The position numbers and the translations under genes are program-made. A stretch of 64,000 nt of DNA. It comes from Microbacterium sp. LWS13-1.2 (GTDB taxonomy: Bacteria; Actinomycetota; Actinomycetes; Actinomycetales; Microbacteriaceae). The stretch covers positions 3,410,001 to 3,474,000 of the forward strand of contig NZ_CP151632.1 of NCBI RefSeq assembly GCF_040144835.1, written 5' to 3'. This document shows, in pieces, positions 7,829 to 16,264 of this stretch (positions are counted from its first letter, which is position 1; each line of letters begins with the position of its first letter). The notes beneath the pieces are model-generated. The model made no database searches and was not told the origin of the DNA. It was given only the letters and a program-made list of their open reading frames with translations.

Positions 7829-9511
7829 ATGTCCGACCACGCCGTGAGCGCCGGTAATCCGGGCCAGGACGACCCGACCCCCTTCGACAACCTCATCGGC
7901 GGCGACCCGGCGACGACCTCGTTCGGGTCGGGCTTCACGACGACGTTCCGCGGGTACGACAAGGAAGAGGTCGACGCCGCGATCGCCGGGCTCGACGCGC
8001 GCGTGCGCGCGGCCCACGACGAGGTCGCGCAGCTGAAGCAGCACCAGCGTCGTGCCGGTGCTGCGGTCGCGCAGAGCCGCGCCAAGGCGGAGCGCCTCGA
8101 GGCGGAGCTCCAGGCGGCCGCCGAGAAGCGCCAGGCCGAGATCGACGCCGCCATCGCCGGCCGCCGTGCGGAGCTGGATGCCGCGCTCGAGGCCAAGCAG
8201 GACGAGATCGAGCGGCTCGAGGCGGCGCTCACCGAGGCCGAGGAGGGCCGTCGGGCCGAGCTCGAGCGCGTCGCGGCCGAGGCTTCCGCCGCCCGCGACG
8301 AGGAAGGCGACATCGTCCAGCGGCTGCGAGGCGAGATCGAACTCGCGAACGCGAAGCTCGCCGACGCCGAGCAGCGGGTGCAGACCCTGAGCGACGAGCT
8401 GGTCGGCGCCACGACGGAGTCACCGAACCGCCAGCAGTTCGAAGAGGTGCTGCGCGTCGCCGAGGACCAGGCCAGCCTCCTCATCCGCAACGCGAGCGTC
8501 CAGGGCGATCGTCTGCTCGAGGCGGCCCGCGAAGAGATCGCGAACCGCCGTTCGTCGGCGCTGGCCGAGGCGGAGGCCATCCTCTCGCAGGCCCAGCACG
8601 AGGCCCAGCAGGTGCGGCTCAAGATCGACACCGAACTGACCGCCCATGAAGCGCGCATCGAGCGCGAGGCGGCGCACGCCGCCGAGAAGGTGTCGCAGGC
8701 CGAGCGCGAGGCTGCGGCCATCCGCTCCGAGGCGGAGAAGGGGGCGGCCGTGCTGCGCTCCGCCGTCGCGCGCGAGACGGCACGCGATCGGTCCGACGCC
8801 GAGGAGGCGGTGCGCGAGCTGCGCCTGCGGGCACTCGAGTTCGAGGCATCCCTCACCCGCCGGCAGGATGACGCGCACCAGGAGTTCCTCGTGCTGCACA
8901 ACCAGGCGGTCGCCCACGCCGAGCGCATCACGCAGGACGCCAACGACCAGGTCACCGCGTCGCTCGATCACGCGCAGCGCGTGTCGGTGAAGGCCGAGGA
9001 CTTCGAGCGGCTGATGCGCGCGCAGTCGCAGCAGATCGAGGCCGACGCACAGGTGCGGGCGCGAGAGCACCTGGAGCGGGCGCACGTGAAGGCCGAGCGC
9101 ATCATCGACCTGGTGACGACGCACTCGCAGGCCGTGCTGCGCGACGCCGAGGACCGCACGCGTCAGCTGCGCTGGCAGCAGCACCAGTTGATGAGCTTCA
9201 TGGCCGAGGTGAAGGAGCTCATCCGCCCGGAGACGTCGGTCACGGCGGCCGTCGCGGGCGAGGGTGCCGCCGCGATCGCGGACGTCGACCTGGAGCCGGC
9301 GGATGCCGAGCCGGTCGAGTTCGAGCCCGCCGAGGCCGAGCGCGACGACGCTGAGCCCGCCGGGGCCGATCCGTCCGCGGCCGAGCCGAGCCACGTCGAG
9401 GGTGCGGAGGCGGAGGCCGACCTGGAAGTCGCGACAGAGGAGGCCGACGGCGAGGTGAGCGAGAACGCCCCCGACGAGCAGAGCGACCACGACGAGCGGA
9501 GCGCCCACTGA
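7829..9511 (+). CDS. DivIVA-domain coiled-coil protein
   Basis: A 560-residue cytoskeletal-type protein. Residues about 30-65 (TFRGYDKEEVDAAIAGLDAR) match the N-terminal DivIVA membrane/curvature-binding element. Almost all of the rest (65-465) is charged coiled coil rich in Ala, Glu, Arg and Gln. The tail (about 480-560) is acidic, Ala/Glu/Asp-rich and likely disordered. Related actinobacterial proteins (Wag31, SepIVA) organise polar growth and division; the specific role is inference. Start at the ATG at 7829 with GGAG upstream; the in-frame extension overlaps the M3 gene. The 205-bp gap upstream shows no further gene. Confidence 0.88.
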   Translation: MSDHAVSAGNPGQDDPTPFDNLIGGDPATTSFGSGFTTTFRGYDKEEVDAAIAGLDARVRAAHDEVAQLKQHQRRAGAAVAQSRAKAERLEAELQAAAEKRQAEIDAAIAGRRAELDAALEAKQDEIERLEAALTEAEEGRRAELERVAAEASAARDEEGDIVQRLRGEIELANAKLADAEQRVQTLSDELVGATTESPNRQQFEEVLRVAEDQASLLIRNASVQGDRLLEAAREEIANRRSSALAEAEAILSQAQHEAQQVRLKIDTELTAHEARIEREAAHAAEKVSQAEREAAAIRSEAEKGAAVLRSAVARETARDRSDAEEAVRELRLRALEFEASLTRRQDDAHQEFLVLHNQAVAHAERITQDANDQVTASLDHAQRVSVKAEDFERLMRAQSQQIEADAQVRAREHLERAHVKAERIIDLVTTHSQAVLRDAEDRTRQLRWQQHQLMSFMAEVKELIRPETSVTAAVAGEGAAAIADVDLEPADAEPVEFEPAEAERDDAEPAGADPSAAEPSHVEGAEAEADLEVATEEADGEVSENAPDEQSDHDERSAH

Positions 9512-9518
9512 CCCCCGG

Positions 9519-9557
9519 GCGTTTCGTCTCGCTCGTTCCTCGCTCGCTCAACGACCG
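9519..9557 (-). repeat. REP-like intergenic repeat, single copy
   Basis: One copy of the GGTCGTTGAGCGAGCGA... family, read on the minus strand. It overlaps the end of the threonine aldolase gene: its GGT CGT TGA encodes that gene's last two residues and stop. It lies between the convergent DivIVA and aldolase genes. Confidence 0.85.
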
Positions 9558-10624
9558 ATAGCGGAGGTCTCGCGGGCGATCGCGGCGAGGAAGGCGTCGA
9601 TGTCGTTCTCGGAGGTGTCGAAGCTGCACATCCAGCGCACCTCGTTCTTCGCGGCATCCCAGTCGTAGAACTTGAAGGACGTGCGGAGGCGGTCCGCGAC
9701 GCCGTCGGGGAGGGTGGCGAAGACGCCGTTCGCCTGCGTCGGCTGCGTGAACGCGATGCCGCGGATCGAGCCGTCGGCGACACCGGCCTCGATGCCCGCG
9801 CGCAGGCGCTGCGCCATCGCGTTGGAGTGCGATGCATTGCGCAGCCACAGGTCGCCCTCGAGCAGGGCGAGCAGCTGCGCCGACACGAAGCGCATCTTCG
9901 ACGCGAGCTGCATGTCGAGCTTGCGCAGGAACTTCAGCCCCTCGGATGCCTCCGGGTTCAGCACCACGATCGCCTCTCCGAGCATGGCGCCGTTCTTGGT
10001 GCCTCCGAAGCTCAGCACGTCGACGCCCGCGTCACGGGTGAACGCCCGGAACGGGACGCCCAGCGACGCGGCGGCGTTGGAGATGCGCGAGCCGTCCATG
10101 TGCACGCGCATGCCCAGGCTGTGCGCGTGGTCGGCAATGGCGGTGATCTCGTCGATGGTGTACAGCGTGCCGAGCTCGGTGGACTGCGTGATCGACACGG
10201 TGAGCGGCTGCGCGCGGTGCTCGTCGCCCCAGCCCCAGGCTTCGCGGTCGATGAGCTCGGGCGTGAGCTTGCCGTCGTCGGTGGGCACGGTCAGCAGCTT
10301 GATGCCGGCCACGCGTTCGGGGGCGCCGCCCTCGTCGACGTTGATGTGCGCGGTGCCCGCCGTGACGACGGCTCCCCAGCGGGGGAGCATCGACTGCAGC
10401 CCGACGACGTTCGCACCGGTGCCGTTGAACACCGGGTACGCCTCGACGCCCTCGCCGAAGTGGCGGGCCATGACCTCCTGCAGACGCGCGGTGTAGACGT
10501 CGTCGCCGTACGAGACCTGGTGGCCGTCGTTGGCGGCGGCGATCGCGGCCAGCACCTCGGGGTGGATGCCGGAGTAGTTGTCCGAGGCGAAGCCCCGCAG
10601 GTTCGGGTCGTGGATCGTGGTCAC
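9548..10624 (-). CDS. ltaE: Low-specificity L-threonine aldolase
   Basis: A PLP enzyme (fold type I, 358 residues) that splits L-threonine or beta-hydroxy amino acids into glycine and an aldehyde. Visible motifs are GFASDNYSGIHPEVL at the N-terminus, FNGTGANVVG, HMDGSR with Asp177 (pyridine-nitrogen contact) and SFGGTKNG with the Schiff-base Lys210. The start is a GTG at 10624; no other good start lies before it. Its last codons and stop (Gly-Arg-stop) come from an intergenic repeat. It is the last gene of a same-strand block after DUF6421-like and SDR genes. Confidence 0.9.
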   Translation of the reverse strand: MTTIHDPNLRGFASDNYSGIHPEVLAAIAAANDGHQVSYGDDVYTARLQEVMARHFGEGVEAYPVFNGTGANVVGLQSMLPRWGAVVTAGTAHINVDEGGAPERVAGIKLLTVPTDDGKLTPELIDREAWGWGDEHRAQPLTVSITQSTELGTLYTIDEITAIADHAHSLGMRVHMDGSRISNAAASLGVPFRAFTRDAGVDVLSFGGTKNGAMLGEAIVVLNPEASEGLKFLRKLDMQLASKMRFVSAQLLALLEGDLWLRNASHSNAMAQRLRAGIEAGVADGSIRGIAFTQPTQANGVFATLPDGVADRLRTSFKFYDWDAAKNEVRWMCSFDTSENDIDAFLAAIARETSAIGR

Positions 10625-10671
10625 GGGTGTCCAATCTAGTTCGCGCGGCGACCCGGCTCCGCCGGGGATCG

Positions 10672-11385
10672 TCAGAGCGAAGGGTCGGTGAGTTCGACGA
10701 TCGTGTCGTTCGTCTCGGCGGCGGGTGTCGCCCAGAGGTCGGCGAATCGCTGCGCGAGCGCTTCTTCGAGGCCGTCGAGGCTCTTGGTGCGGAAGATGAC
10801 GGATGCCGCGGCCAGCGGCTGCCCGGAGTCCTTCGCGGCCCTCGCGAACCCCTGCCCTACGGCTCGCGCCCACGCCTCGCTCGCGGCCTTGACGGCGGCG
10901 TAACTGGCGCCGCCGGCGAGCGGGCGCTCGACCGCCGTCGAGGACACGATGGCGGTGCGCGCGGACGACGACGATCGCAGATCGGCGTCGAACGCCCGGC
11001 TGACGTGGCGGAGTGCGGTGAGCGAGCGCTCGAGGAAGCGGTAGTCCTCCTCGGTCTGCCCCGCGAGGCCGCCGCCGCCCCGCCATCCGCCGACGAGGTG
11101 GAGCACTCCGTCGACGCGGCCGTCGGTGGCGTGCACGCGCTCGGCGAGGGCGGCGACGTCCGCTTCGTCCGTCAGGTCGCAGATCTCGGTGCGGAGGCTT
11201 CCCGCCTGGCCGGCACCGGCGGCGCCGGCGCCCGTGTCGAGCGAGTCCGTGAGCTCCCGCAGCTTCTGCGCGTCATGGCCGACCGCGACGACGCGGGCGC
11301 CTGCGGCGACGAGCTCGCGGGTCGCCGCGAGACCGGAGGCGCTCGTCGCGCCCGAGATGACCACAAGCCTGCCTGTGACGCTCAT
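10672..11385 (-). CDS. SDR family NAD(P)-dependent oxidoreductase
   Basis: A 237-residue short-chain dehydrogenase with a Rossmann fold. The cofactor loop is SGATSASGLA (11-20), a variant of TGxxxGxG. The catalytic residues are Ser149, Tyr162 and Lys166 in SYAAVKAA. A Gly-rich segment (WRGGGGLAG, 101-109) follows the second strand region. The substrate is unknown. AGGAG precedes the ATG. The 100-bp gap to the upstream DUF6421-like gene contains two alternative hairpins (11415-11475). Co-orientation with DUF6421-like and threonine aldolase genes suggests one transcription unit. Confidence 0.88.
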   Translation of the reverse strand: MSVTGRLVVISGATSASGLAATRELVAAGARVVAVGHDAQKLRELTDSLDTGAGAAGAGQAGSLRTEICDLTDEADVAALAERVHATDGRVDGVLHLVGGWRGGGGLAGQTEEDYRFLERSLTALRHVSRAFDADLRSSSSARTAIVSSTAVERPLAGGASYAAVKAASEAWARAVGQGFARAAKDSGQPLAAASVIFRTKSLDGLEEALAQRFADLWATPAAETNDTIVELTDPSL

Positions 11386-11414
11386 GCTCCTACCCTTCCA
11401 CGCCTCGGGCGCAC

Positions 11415-11475
11415 GGTCTCGCCGGCCGTCGACGGCCGCGGGTCCTCGGCGAGACCCTGCGCTCCCGCCGAGGAC
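11415..11475 (-). promoter_or_regulatory. Two mutually exclusive hairpins (attenuator-like)
   Basis: In the minus-strand transcript between the DUF6421-like and SDR genes, GTCCTCGGCG pairs with CGCCGAGGAC (11475-11466 with 11451-11442). GGTCTCGCCG pairs with CGGCGAGACC (11456-11447 with 11424-11415). The middle segment is shared, so only one stem can form. Both stems are perfect 10-mers. Confidence 0.5.
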
Positions 11476-11485
11476 GTCGGTGATG

Positions 11486-12916
11486 TCAGCAGACGCGGCC
11501 GGTGATGCCGGCGGTCGACTCGATGACCGGCCTCATCTTCTTGTCGAGCGCCTCGAAGAACATCGACAGCGGGAACTCGTCGTCCATGACCGCGTCGGTG
11601 TAGCCCTTTGGCGCTCCGGCGAGGATCTCATCGGGAAGTCCGCGCGCCCAATGCGATGCCGGGTTGGGTGTCAGCGTCGTCCGCACCAGGTCGTACGCGG
11701 CGAGCCAGTGCGCGGTCTTGGGTCGGTCGATCGAGCGCCAGTAGAGGTCGTCGATCGCCTCGCCGAGCGCGACGACGGCGGCGGGCACGTTCTCCCAGTC
11801 GAATGCCAGCGCCGTGTCGGTCCAGTGCAGCACGTCGCGCTGGTGCAGCCACGCGAACAGCAGCTGGCCGCCGAGCCCGTCATAGTTGCGCACGCGCGAG
11901 CCGGTGATCGCGAAGCGGAAGATCCGGTCGAAGATCACGGCGTACTGCACGAGCTTCGCGTGCTCGAGCATTTCCGCCTCTGCGGCGTCCAGGCTCTCGC
12001 CGGCATCCGCGCGCGCCGACAGCCGACGCTGGATCGCCACGCACTCGCGGAACGCCGTGAGGTCGCACCGCAGCTCCTCCAGCGAGTACAGGAAGTACGG
12101 CATCCGCTGCTTGATCATGAACGGATCGAACGGCAGGTCGCCGCGCATATGCGTGCGGTCGTGGATGATGTCCCACATCACGAACGTCTTCTCGGTGAGC
12201 GCCTGGTCGTCGAGCATGCGCGCGGCATCCGCAGGCAGGTCGAGCTTCGTGATCTCGGCGGCGGCCCGCACGACGCGGCGGTAGCGCGCCGCCTCGCGGT
12301 CCTGGAAGATCGCGCCCCACGTGAAGCGGGGGATCTCGCGCATCGCGACGGTCTCAGGAAAGAGCACAGCGCTGTTGGTGTCGTAGCCGGGCGTGAAGTC
12401 GAGGAACCGCAGCGACACGAACAGCTTGTTGCCGTAGTCGCCGGCCTCGAGCCGCGCGATGAACTCGGGCCAGATCACCTCGACGAGCACCGCCTCGACG
12501 CGACGGTCGCTCGAGCCGTTCTGCGTGTACATCGGGAAGACGACGAGATGACGGATGCCGTCGGCCCGGTCCTGCTGCGGCTGGAACGCCTGCAGCGAAT
12601 CGAGGAAGTCCGGGATGCCGAAGCCCTCGTCCGCCCAGCGCTCGAAGTCGCGCACCGACGCGGCCAGGTACTCGGCGTCGTGCGGGAACGCGGGCGCGAG
12701 AGCGCGGATGCCTGCGACGATCCCGGCGACGTGGGTTAGAGCGTCGACGCGTGCGGCGGCATCCGGAACCGAGCCGTCCTGCGCCTGCAGGGCCTGGATC
12801 GAGGTCGCCGCCTCTTTGAGCTGCCGCCAGGCGTCGCTGGTCTCGGCGAGCCGGGGGTCCTCGACGACCTCGGGTTCGCCGACGATGACCTGCGTGGTGC
12901 GGGCGTGGATGGACAT
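11486..12916 (-). CDS. DUF6421-like protein
   Basis: A 476-residue cytosolic protein without signal or membrane segments. I recognise it by overall feel as the actinobacterial DUF6421 family, moderately sure. It has a conserved-looking His/Asp/Trp-rich core (MWDIIHDRTHMRGDLPFDPFM, about 270-290, and WLHQRDVLHWTDTALAFDWENV, about 375-395) that could bind a metal or act as an enzyme, but no assigned chemistry. GGAGG before the ATG at 12916 fixes the start. First gene of a unit with the SDR and threonine aldolase genes, divergent from an Lrp/AsnC regulator. A TAGAAT box (12962-12957) is the likely -10. Confidence 0.8.
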   Translation of the reverse strand: MSIHARTTQVIVGEPEVVEDPRLAETSDAWRQLKEAATSIQALQAQDGSVPDAAARVDALTHVAGIVAGIRALAPAFPHDAEYLAASVRDFERWADEGFGIPDFLDSLQAFQPQQDRADGIRHLVVFPMYTQNGSSDRRVEAVLVEVIWPEFIARLEAGDYGNKLFVSLRFLDFTPGYDTNSAVLFPETVAMREIPRFTWGAIFQDREAARYRRVVRAAAEITKLDLPADAARMLDDQALTEKTFVMWDIIHDRTHMRGDLPFDPFMIKQRMPYFLYSLEELRCDLTAFRECVAIQRRLSARADAGESLDAAEAEMLEHAKLVQYAVIFDRIFRFAITGSRVRNYDGLGGQLLFAWLHQRDVLHWTDTALAFDWENVPAAVVALGEAIDDLYWRSIDRPKTAHWLAAYDLVRTTLTPNPASHWARGLPDEILAGAPKGYTDAVMDDEFPLSMFFEALDKKMRPVIESTAGITGRVC

Positions 12917-12970
12917 GTGAACCTCCGATCTTCGAGTCGAGGATGATCTCGGGTCGATTCTACGGGATAT

Positions 12971-13013
12971 CTTCCGGCGATACATATGCGTAGCAGGAAG
13001 ACTTCCTGTCGTT
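12971..13013. promoter_or_regulatory. Candidate Lrp/AsnC operator
   Basis: A perfect 15-bp dyad CAGGAAGACTTCCTG lies at 12994-13008 between the divergent DUF6421-like and Lrp genes. CTTCCGGCGAT (12971) and CTTCCTGTCGT (13002) are near-direct repeats spaced 31 bp, about three helical turns, which suits binding of an Lrp-type multimer on one DNA face. The site sits upstream of both predicted -10 boxes. Confidence 0.5.
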
Positions 13014-13040
13014 GCAGGCGGCCGCTGGTAGCCTGGGGGC

Positions 13041-13511
13041 ATGAGCGAAGACGGCCCCGGACGCCTCGACGACGACATCGATGCGGGGATCGTGCGCGAG
13101 GTGTCGCGCAATGCGCGCGCGACGCTGGCCGAGCTGTCCGCGGCCGTCGGGCTCTCGATCTCGGCCGTGCAGACCCGGCTGCGCCGGCTGGAGGCTCGTG
13201 GTGTCATCACGGGATATCGCGCGCTCGTCGACGCCGAATCCGTCGGCAAGCCGCTCGCCGCATTCGTCGAGATCACGCCGCTCGATCCCGGCCAGCCCGA
13301 CAACGCGCCCGAGCTTCTCGAGCACCTGTCCGAGATCGAGGCGTGCCACTCGATCGCCGGCGACGCGAGCTACATGCTGCTGGTGCGGGTCGCTTCCCCC
13401 CGGCACCTGGAGACGCTCATCCGCGACATCCGCTCGTCGGCTTCGGTCAACACGCGCACCACGGTCGTGCTCCAGACCTTCTACGAGAACAGGCCGGTCT
13501 TCCCTGCCTGA
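13041..13511 (+). CDS. Lrp/AsnC family transcriptional regulator
   Basis: A 156-residue feast/famine regulator. It has an N-terminal winged HTH (about 10-60: LDDDIDAGIVREVSRNARAT, LSISAVQTRLRRLEARGVITGY) and a C-terminal AsnC/RAM ligand domain (about 70-150). Family members sense amino acids and often control divergent genes, so the DUF6421-like/SDR/threonine aldolase unit is the natural target. No ribosome binding site of note; TAGCCT (13029-13034) six bases before the ATG suggests a leaderless mRNA. A strong palindrome lies upstream, consistent with autoregulation. Confidence 0.9.
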   Translation: MSEDGPGRLDDDIDAGIVREVSRNARATLAELSAAVGLSISAVQTRLRRLEARGVITGYRALVDAESVGKPLAAFVEITPLDPGQPDNAPELLEHLSEIEACHSIAGDASYMLLVRVASPRHLETLIRDIRSSASVNTRTTVVLQTFYENRPVFPA

Positions 13512-13533
13512 GTCCGCGGGTAGCCTCAGGAGC

Positions 13534-14508
13534 ATGCCGTCCTCATCCGAGCCGCCCGCGTTCGCCGACGGCCGGGGAGTCTTCATCGTGCGCAACGCCG
13601 CCTCCGGCACCGCCGTGGTGCGGGCGGACCCCGCGGGGACTCTCGCTGCGCGACTGCCCGAGGCCACGATCCACGAGCTCGGCGACGGGGAGGACCTCGC
13701 CGAGGTGGTCGCCGGTGCGATGCGGTCGGAGGAACCCCCCGCCATCCTGGGCGTCTACGGCGGGGACGGTTCGGTGTCGCGGATGGCGGCGCTCGCCCGG
13801 GAGCACGGGCGTCCGCTCCTGGTGATGCCGGGTGGCACCTTCAACCACTTCGCCCGCTCGGCGGGCCTCGACGACGTGGACACGGCCATCGACGCGCTCC
13901 AGAGCGGCACCACCATCGAGGTGAGCGCGATCGAGGCCCAGGCGGACGACGGCGAGCCGATCCTCGCGCTCAATGCGGTGTCGGTGGGCACCTACCCCGA
14001 GCTGATCGACGAGCGCGATCGCCGGCGGCAGTCGCTCGGCAAGTGGCTGGGCGGGATGGTCGCCGCCTGGCGGACGCTCAGGACGGCGGAGTCGCTGACG
14101 ATCGTGCGCGACGGCCGGCGGGCGCGCGTGTGGTCCGTGTTCGTCGGCATCGGGCGCAATGATCCCCAGCGCGTCGCGACGATGCAGCGAGAGACGCTCG
14201 TTGAACCGACACTCGACGTCCGCATCCACCACGCGCGCGGCTCACGGCTGCGCGCGATGGCGTCCCTCGCGTTCGGGCGGCGCACCGCCGCCGTGCTGCG
14301 GGCGGTGCGGCTCATGCCGCCTCGCTCCGACGTCGAGCGTCTGCTCGTCGCGGAGTTCGCGATGACGGTGCGCCTCGAAGAGGGGCATCCGTCGGTCTTC
14401 GTCCACGACGGCGAGCTCGAAGAGCAGGCGCCTACCGGCTTCACGCTGCGCTGCGTCGCCGTCCCCCGCGCGGTGACGGTCTTCGTGCCGCCGCTGCCCG
14501 GTCGTTGA
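13534..14508 (+). CDS. Diacylglycerol kinase catalytic-domain protein
   Basis: A 324-residue lipid-kinase-like protein. The nucleotide-binding signature GVYGGDGSV (GGDGS at 76-80) and MPGGTFNHFARSAGL match the DAGK/sphingosine-kinase catalytic domain, and the C-terminal beta-domain continues to about residue 310. The lipid substrate is unknown. The ATG has both AGGAG and a TAGCCT box (13521-13526) seven bases upstream. The last codons Pro-Gly-Arg-stop run into an intergenic repeat, whose GGTCGTTGA supplies the stop. Same strand as the Lrp gene, 22 bp downstream. Confidence 0.85.
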   Translation: MPSSSEPPAFADGRGVFIVRNAASGTAVVRADPAGTLAARLPEATIHELGDGEDLAEVVAGAMRSEEPPAILGVYGGDGSVSRMAALAREHGRPLLVMPGGTFNHFARSAGLDDVDTAIDALQSGTTIEVSAIEAQADDGEPILALNAVSVGTYPELIDERDRRRQSLGKWLGGMVAAWRTLRTAESLTIVRDGRRARVWSVFVGIGRNDPQRVATMQRETLVEPTLDVRIHHARGSRLRAMASLAFGRRTAAVLRAVRLMPPRSDVERLLVAEFAMTVRLEEGHPSVFVHDGELEEQAPTGFTLRCVAVPRAVTVFVPPLPGR

Positions 14509-14637
14509 GCGAGCGAAGCGAGACGAAACGCGCTGGACCGACGACGCACCTCAGCCCAGGGCGTTTCGTCTCGCTCGTTCCTCGCTCGCTCAACGACCGG
14601 ATATCGTTCACTGAGCGAAGGAAGAGCGACGAAACGC
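14499..14637. repeat. REP-like repeat cluster, three copies
   Basis: Copy 1 (14499-14531, plus), copy 2 (14561-14600, minus) and a degenerate copy 3 (14601-14637, plus) of the GGTCGTTGAGCGAGCGAAGC family. Copies 1 and 2 are inverted and can form a long hairpin between the convergent diacylglycerol-kinase-like and mmsA genes, so the cluster may act as a two-way terminator. Copy 1 supplies the stop codon of the kinase gene. Confidence 0.88.
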
Positions 14638-14638
14638 G

Positions 14639-16171
14639 TCAGTCGTGCTGCGGGAAGCCCAGGTTGATCCCGCCGTGCGACGGGTCGAGCCAGCGTGAGG
14701 TGACGGCCTTCTCGGCGGTGAAGAACTCGAACGCGTGAGGGCCGTACGCCTTCGTGTCTCCGAAGTGCGACGCCTTCCAGCCTCCGAAGGAGTGGTACGC
14801 GACGGGCACCGGGATCGGCACGTTGATGCCGATCATGCCCACGGTCGCCTCATGCTGGAAGCGCCGCGCCGCGCCGCCGTCGTTGGTGAAGATGGCGGTG
14901 CCGTTGCCGTACGGGCTGGCGTTGATGATGTCGAGGCCGTCTTCGTAGCCCTCGACCCGCACGACCGAGAGCACCGGGCCGAACACCTCGTCGGCGTACA
15001 CCGACGAGGTCGTCGGCACGTTGTCGATGAGCGTCGGGCCGAGCCAGAAGCCGTTCGGGTCGCCGTCGATGTCGACGTCGCGACCGTCGACGACCACCGA
15101 CGCGCCGTCGGAGGACGCCACGTCGATGTACGAGGCGACCTTGTCACGGTGCTGCCCGGTGATGAGAGGGCCCATGTCGCACCCGCGCATGCCATCGCCG
15201 GTGCGGAGCGTCTTCATCCGCTGCGACACCTTGGCCACGAACTCATCGGCCACCGTGTCGACGGCCAGCACCACCGAGATCGCCATGCAGCGCTCGCCCG
15301 CCGAGCCGAAGCCCGCGTTCACAGCGGCGTCCGCGGCGAGGTCGAGGTCGGCATCCGGAAGCACCAGCATGTGGTTCTTGGCGCCGCCGAACGCCTGCAC
15401 GCGCTTGCCGTGCGCGGTCGCCGTCTCATAGACGTACTTGGCGATCGGCGTCGAGCCGACGAACGAGATCCCGCGCACGTCGGGGTGCTCGAGGAGCGCG
15501 TCGACGGCCTCCTTGTCGCCGTGCACGACGTTGAAGACGCCCTCCGGCAGGCCCGCCTCGGTCAGGAGCGCCGCCATCCAGTTGGCGGCGGTCGGGTCCT
15601 TCTCGCTGGGCTTGAGCACCACCGCGTTGCCGGCGGCGAGCGCGACGGAGAAGAACCACAGCGGCACCATCGCCGGGAAGTTGAAGGGGCTGATGATGCC
15701 GACGACGCCCAGCGGCTGGCGGAGCGTGTACACGTCGATGCCGGTCGAGACGTTCTCGGAGTAGGCGCCCTTGGTGAGGTGCCCCACGCCGCACGCGAAC
15801 TCGACGACCTCCATGCCGCGGGCGATCTCGCCCAGAGCGTCCGAGAGCACCTTGCCGTGCTCGGCGGTCAGGATCTCGGCGAGCTCCTGCTTGCGCTGGT
15901 TCAGCAGCTCGCGGAAGTTGAACAGCACCGCCTGGCGCTTCGCGATCGATGCGTCGCGCCAGAGCGCCCACGCCGCCGAGGCGGCGTCGACCGCTTCGCC
16001 CACATCGGCGCGGGATGCGAACCGCACCTGCTTCTGCACGATGCCGAGTGCCGGGTTGAACACCTGTCCGGTGCGATCGGATGCCCCCGCCCAGGGGGCG
16101 CCGTTCACCCAGTGATCCAGGACAGTCGTGTCGGCACCCACCGTCTCGGTGTGCTCCATCGTGTCCGTCAT
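14639..16171 (-). CDS. mmsA: CoA-acylating methylmalonate-semialdehyde dehydrogenase
   Basis: A 510-residue aldehyde dehydrogenase of the CoA-dependent MMSDH type. It converts malonate or methylmalonate semialdehyde to acetyl- or propionyl-CoA with NAD. Features are FNFPAMVPLWF, the cofactor segment FVGSTPIAKYVYE and the catalytic Cys295 in GSAGERCMAIS, whose GERCMA context is typical of MMSDH rather than betaine or aldehyde dehydrogenases. AAAGGAGG precedes the ATG. As last gene of the cluster it would oxidise the semialdehyde made by the upstream aminotransferase, completing beta-alanine (or 3-aminoisobutyrate) catabolism. Confidence 0.92.
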   Translation of the reverse strand: MTDTMEHTETVGADTTVLDHWVNGAPWAGASDRTGQVFNPALGIVQKQVRFASRADVGEAVDAASAAWALWRDASIAKRQAVLFNFRELLNQRKQELAEILTAEHGKVLSDALGEIARGMEVVEFACGVGHLTKGAYSENVSTGIDVYTLRQPLGVVGIISPFNFPAMVPLWFFSVALAAGNAVVLKPSEKDPTAANWMAALLTEAGLPEGVFNVVHGDKEAVDALLEHPDVRGISFVGSTPIAKYVYETATAHGKRVQAFGGAKNHMLVLPDADLDLAADAAVNAGFGSAGERCMAISVVLAVDTVADEFVAKVSQRMKTLRTGDGMRGCDMGPLITGQHRDKVASYIDVASSDGASVVVDGRDVDIDGDPNGFWLGPTLIDNVPTTSSVYADEVFGPVLSVVRVEGYEDGLDIINASPYGNGTAIFTNDGGAARRFQHEATVGMIGINVPIPVPVAYHSFGGWKASHFGDTKAYGPHAFEFFTAEKAVTSRWLDPSHGGINLGFPQHD

Positions 16172-16242
16172 TGTCGTGTTCCTCCTTTGGAATCCGCCTG
16201 AGCGACTCGTGATCGCCCAGCAGTGCGGGATGCACGCGTCAG

Positions 16243-16264
16243 CCCTTCGACAGGCTCAGGGACC
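16243..16264 (-). repeat. Second intergenic repeat family
   Basis: On the minus strand the sequence GGTCCCTGAGCCTGTCGAAG continues to GGG. I know this as a common actinobacterial intergenic element. Here it overlaps the 3' end of the aminotransferase gene: GGT CCC TGA gives its last Gly-Pro and stop. Confidence 0.7.
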
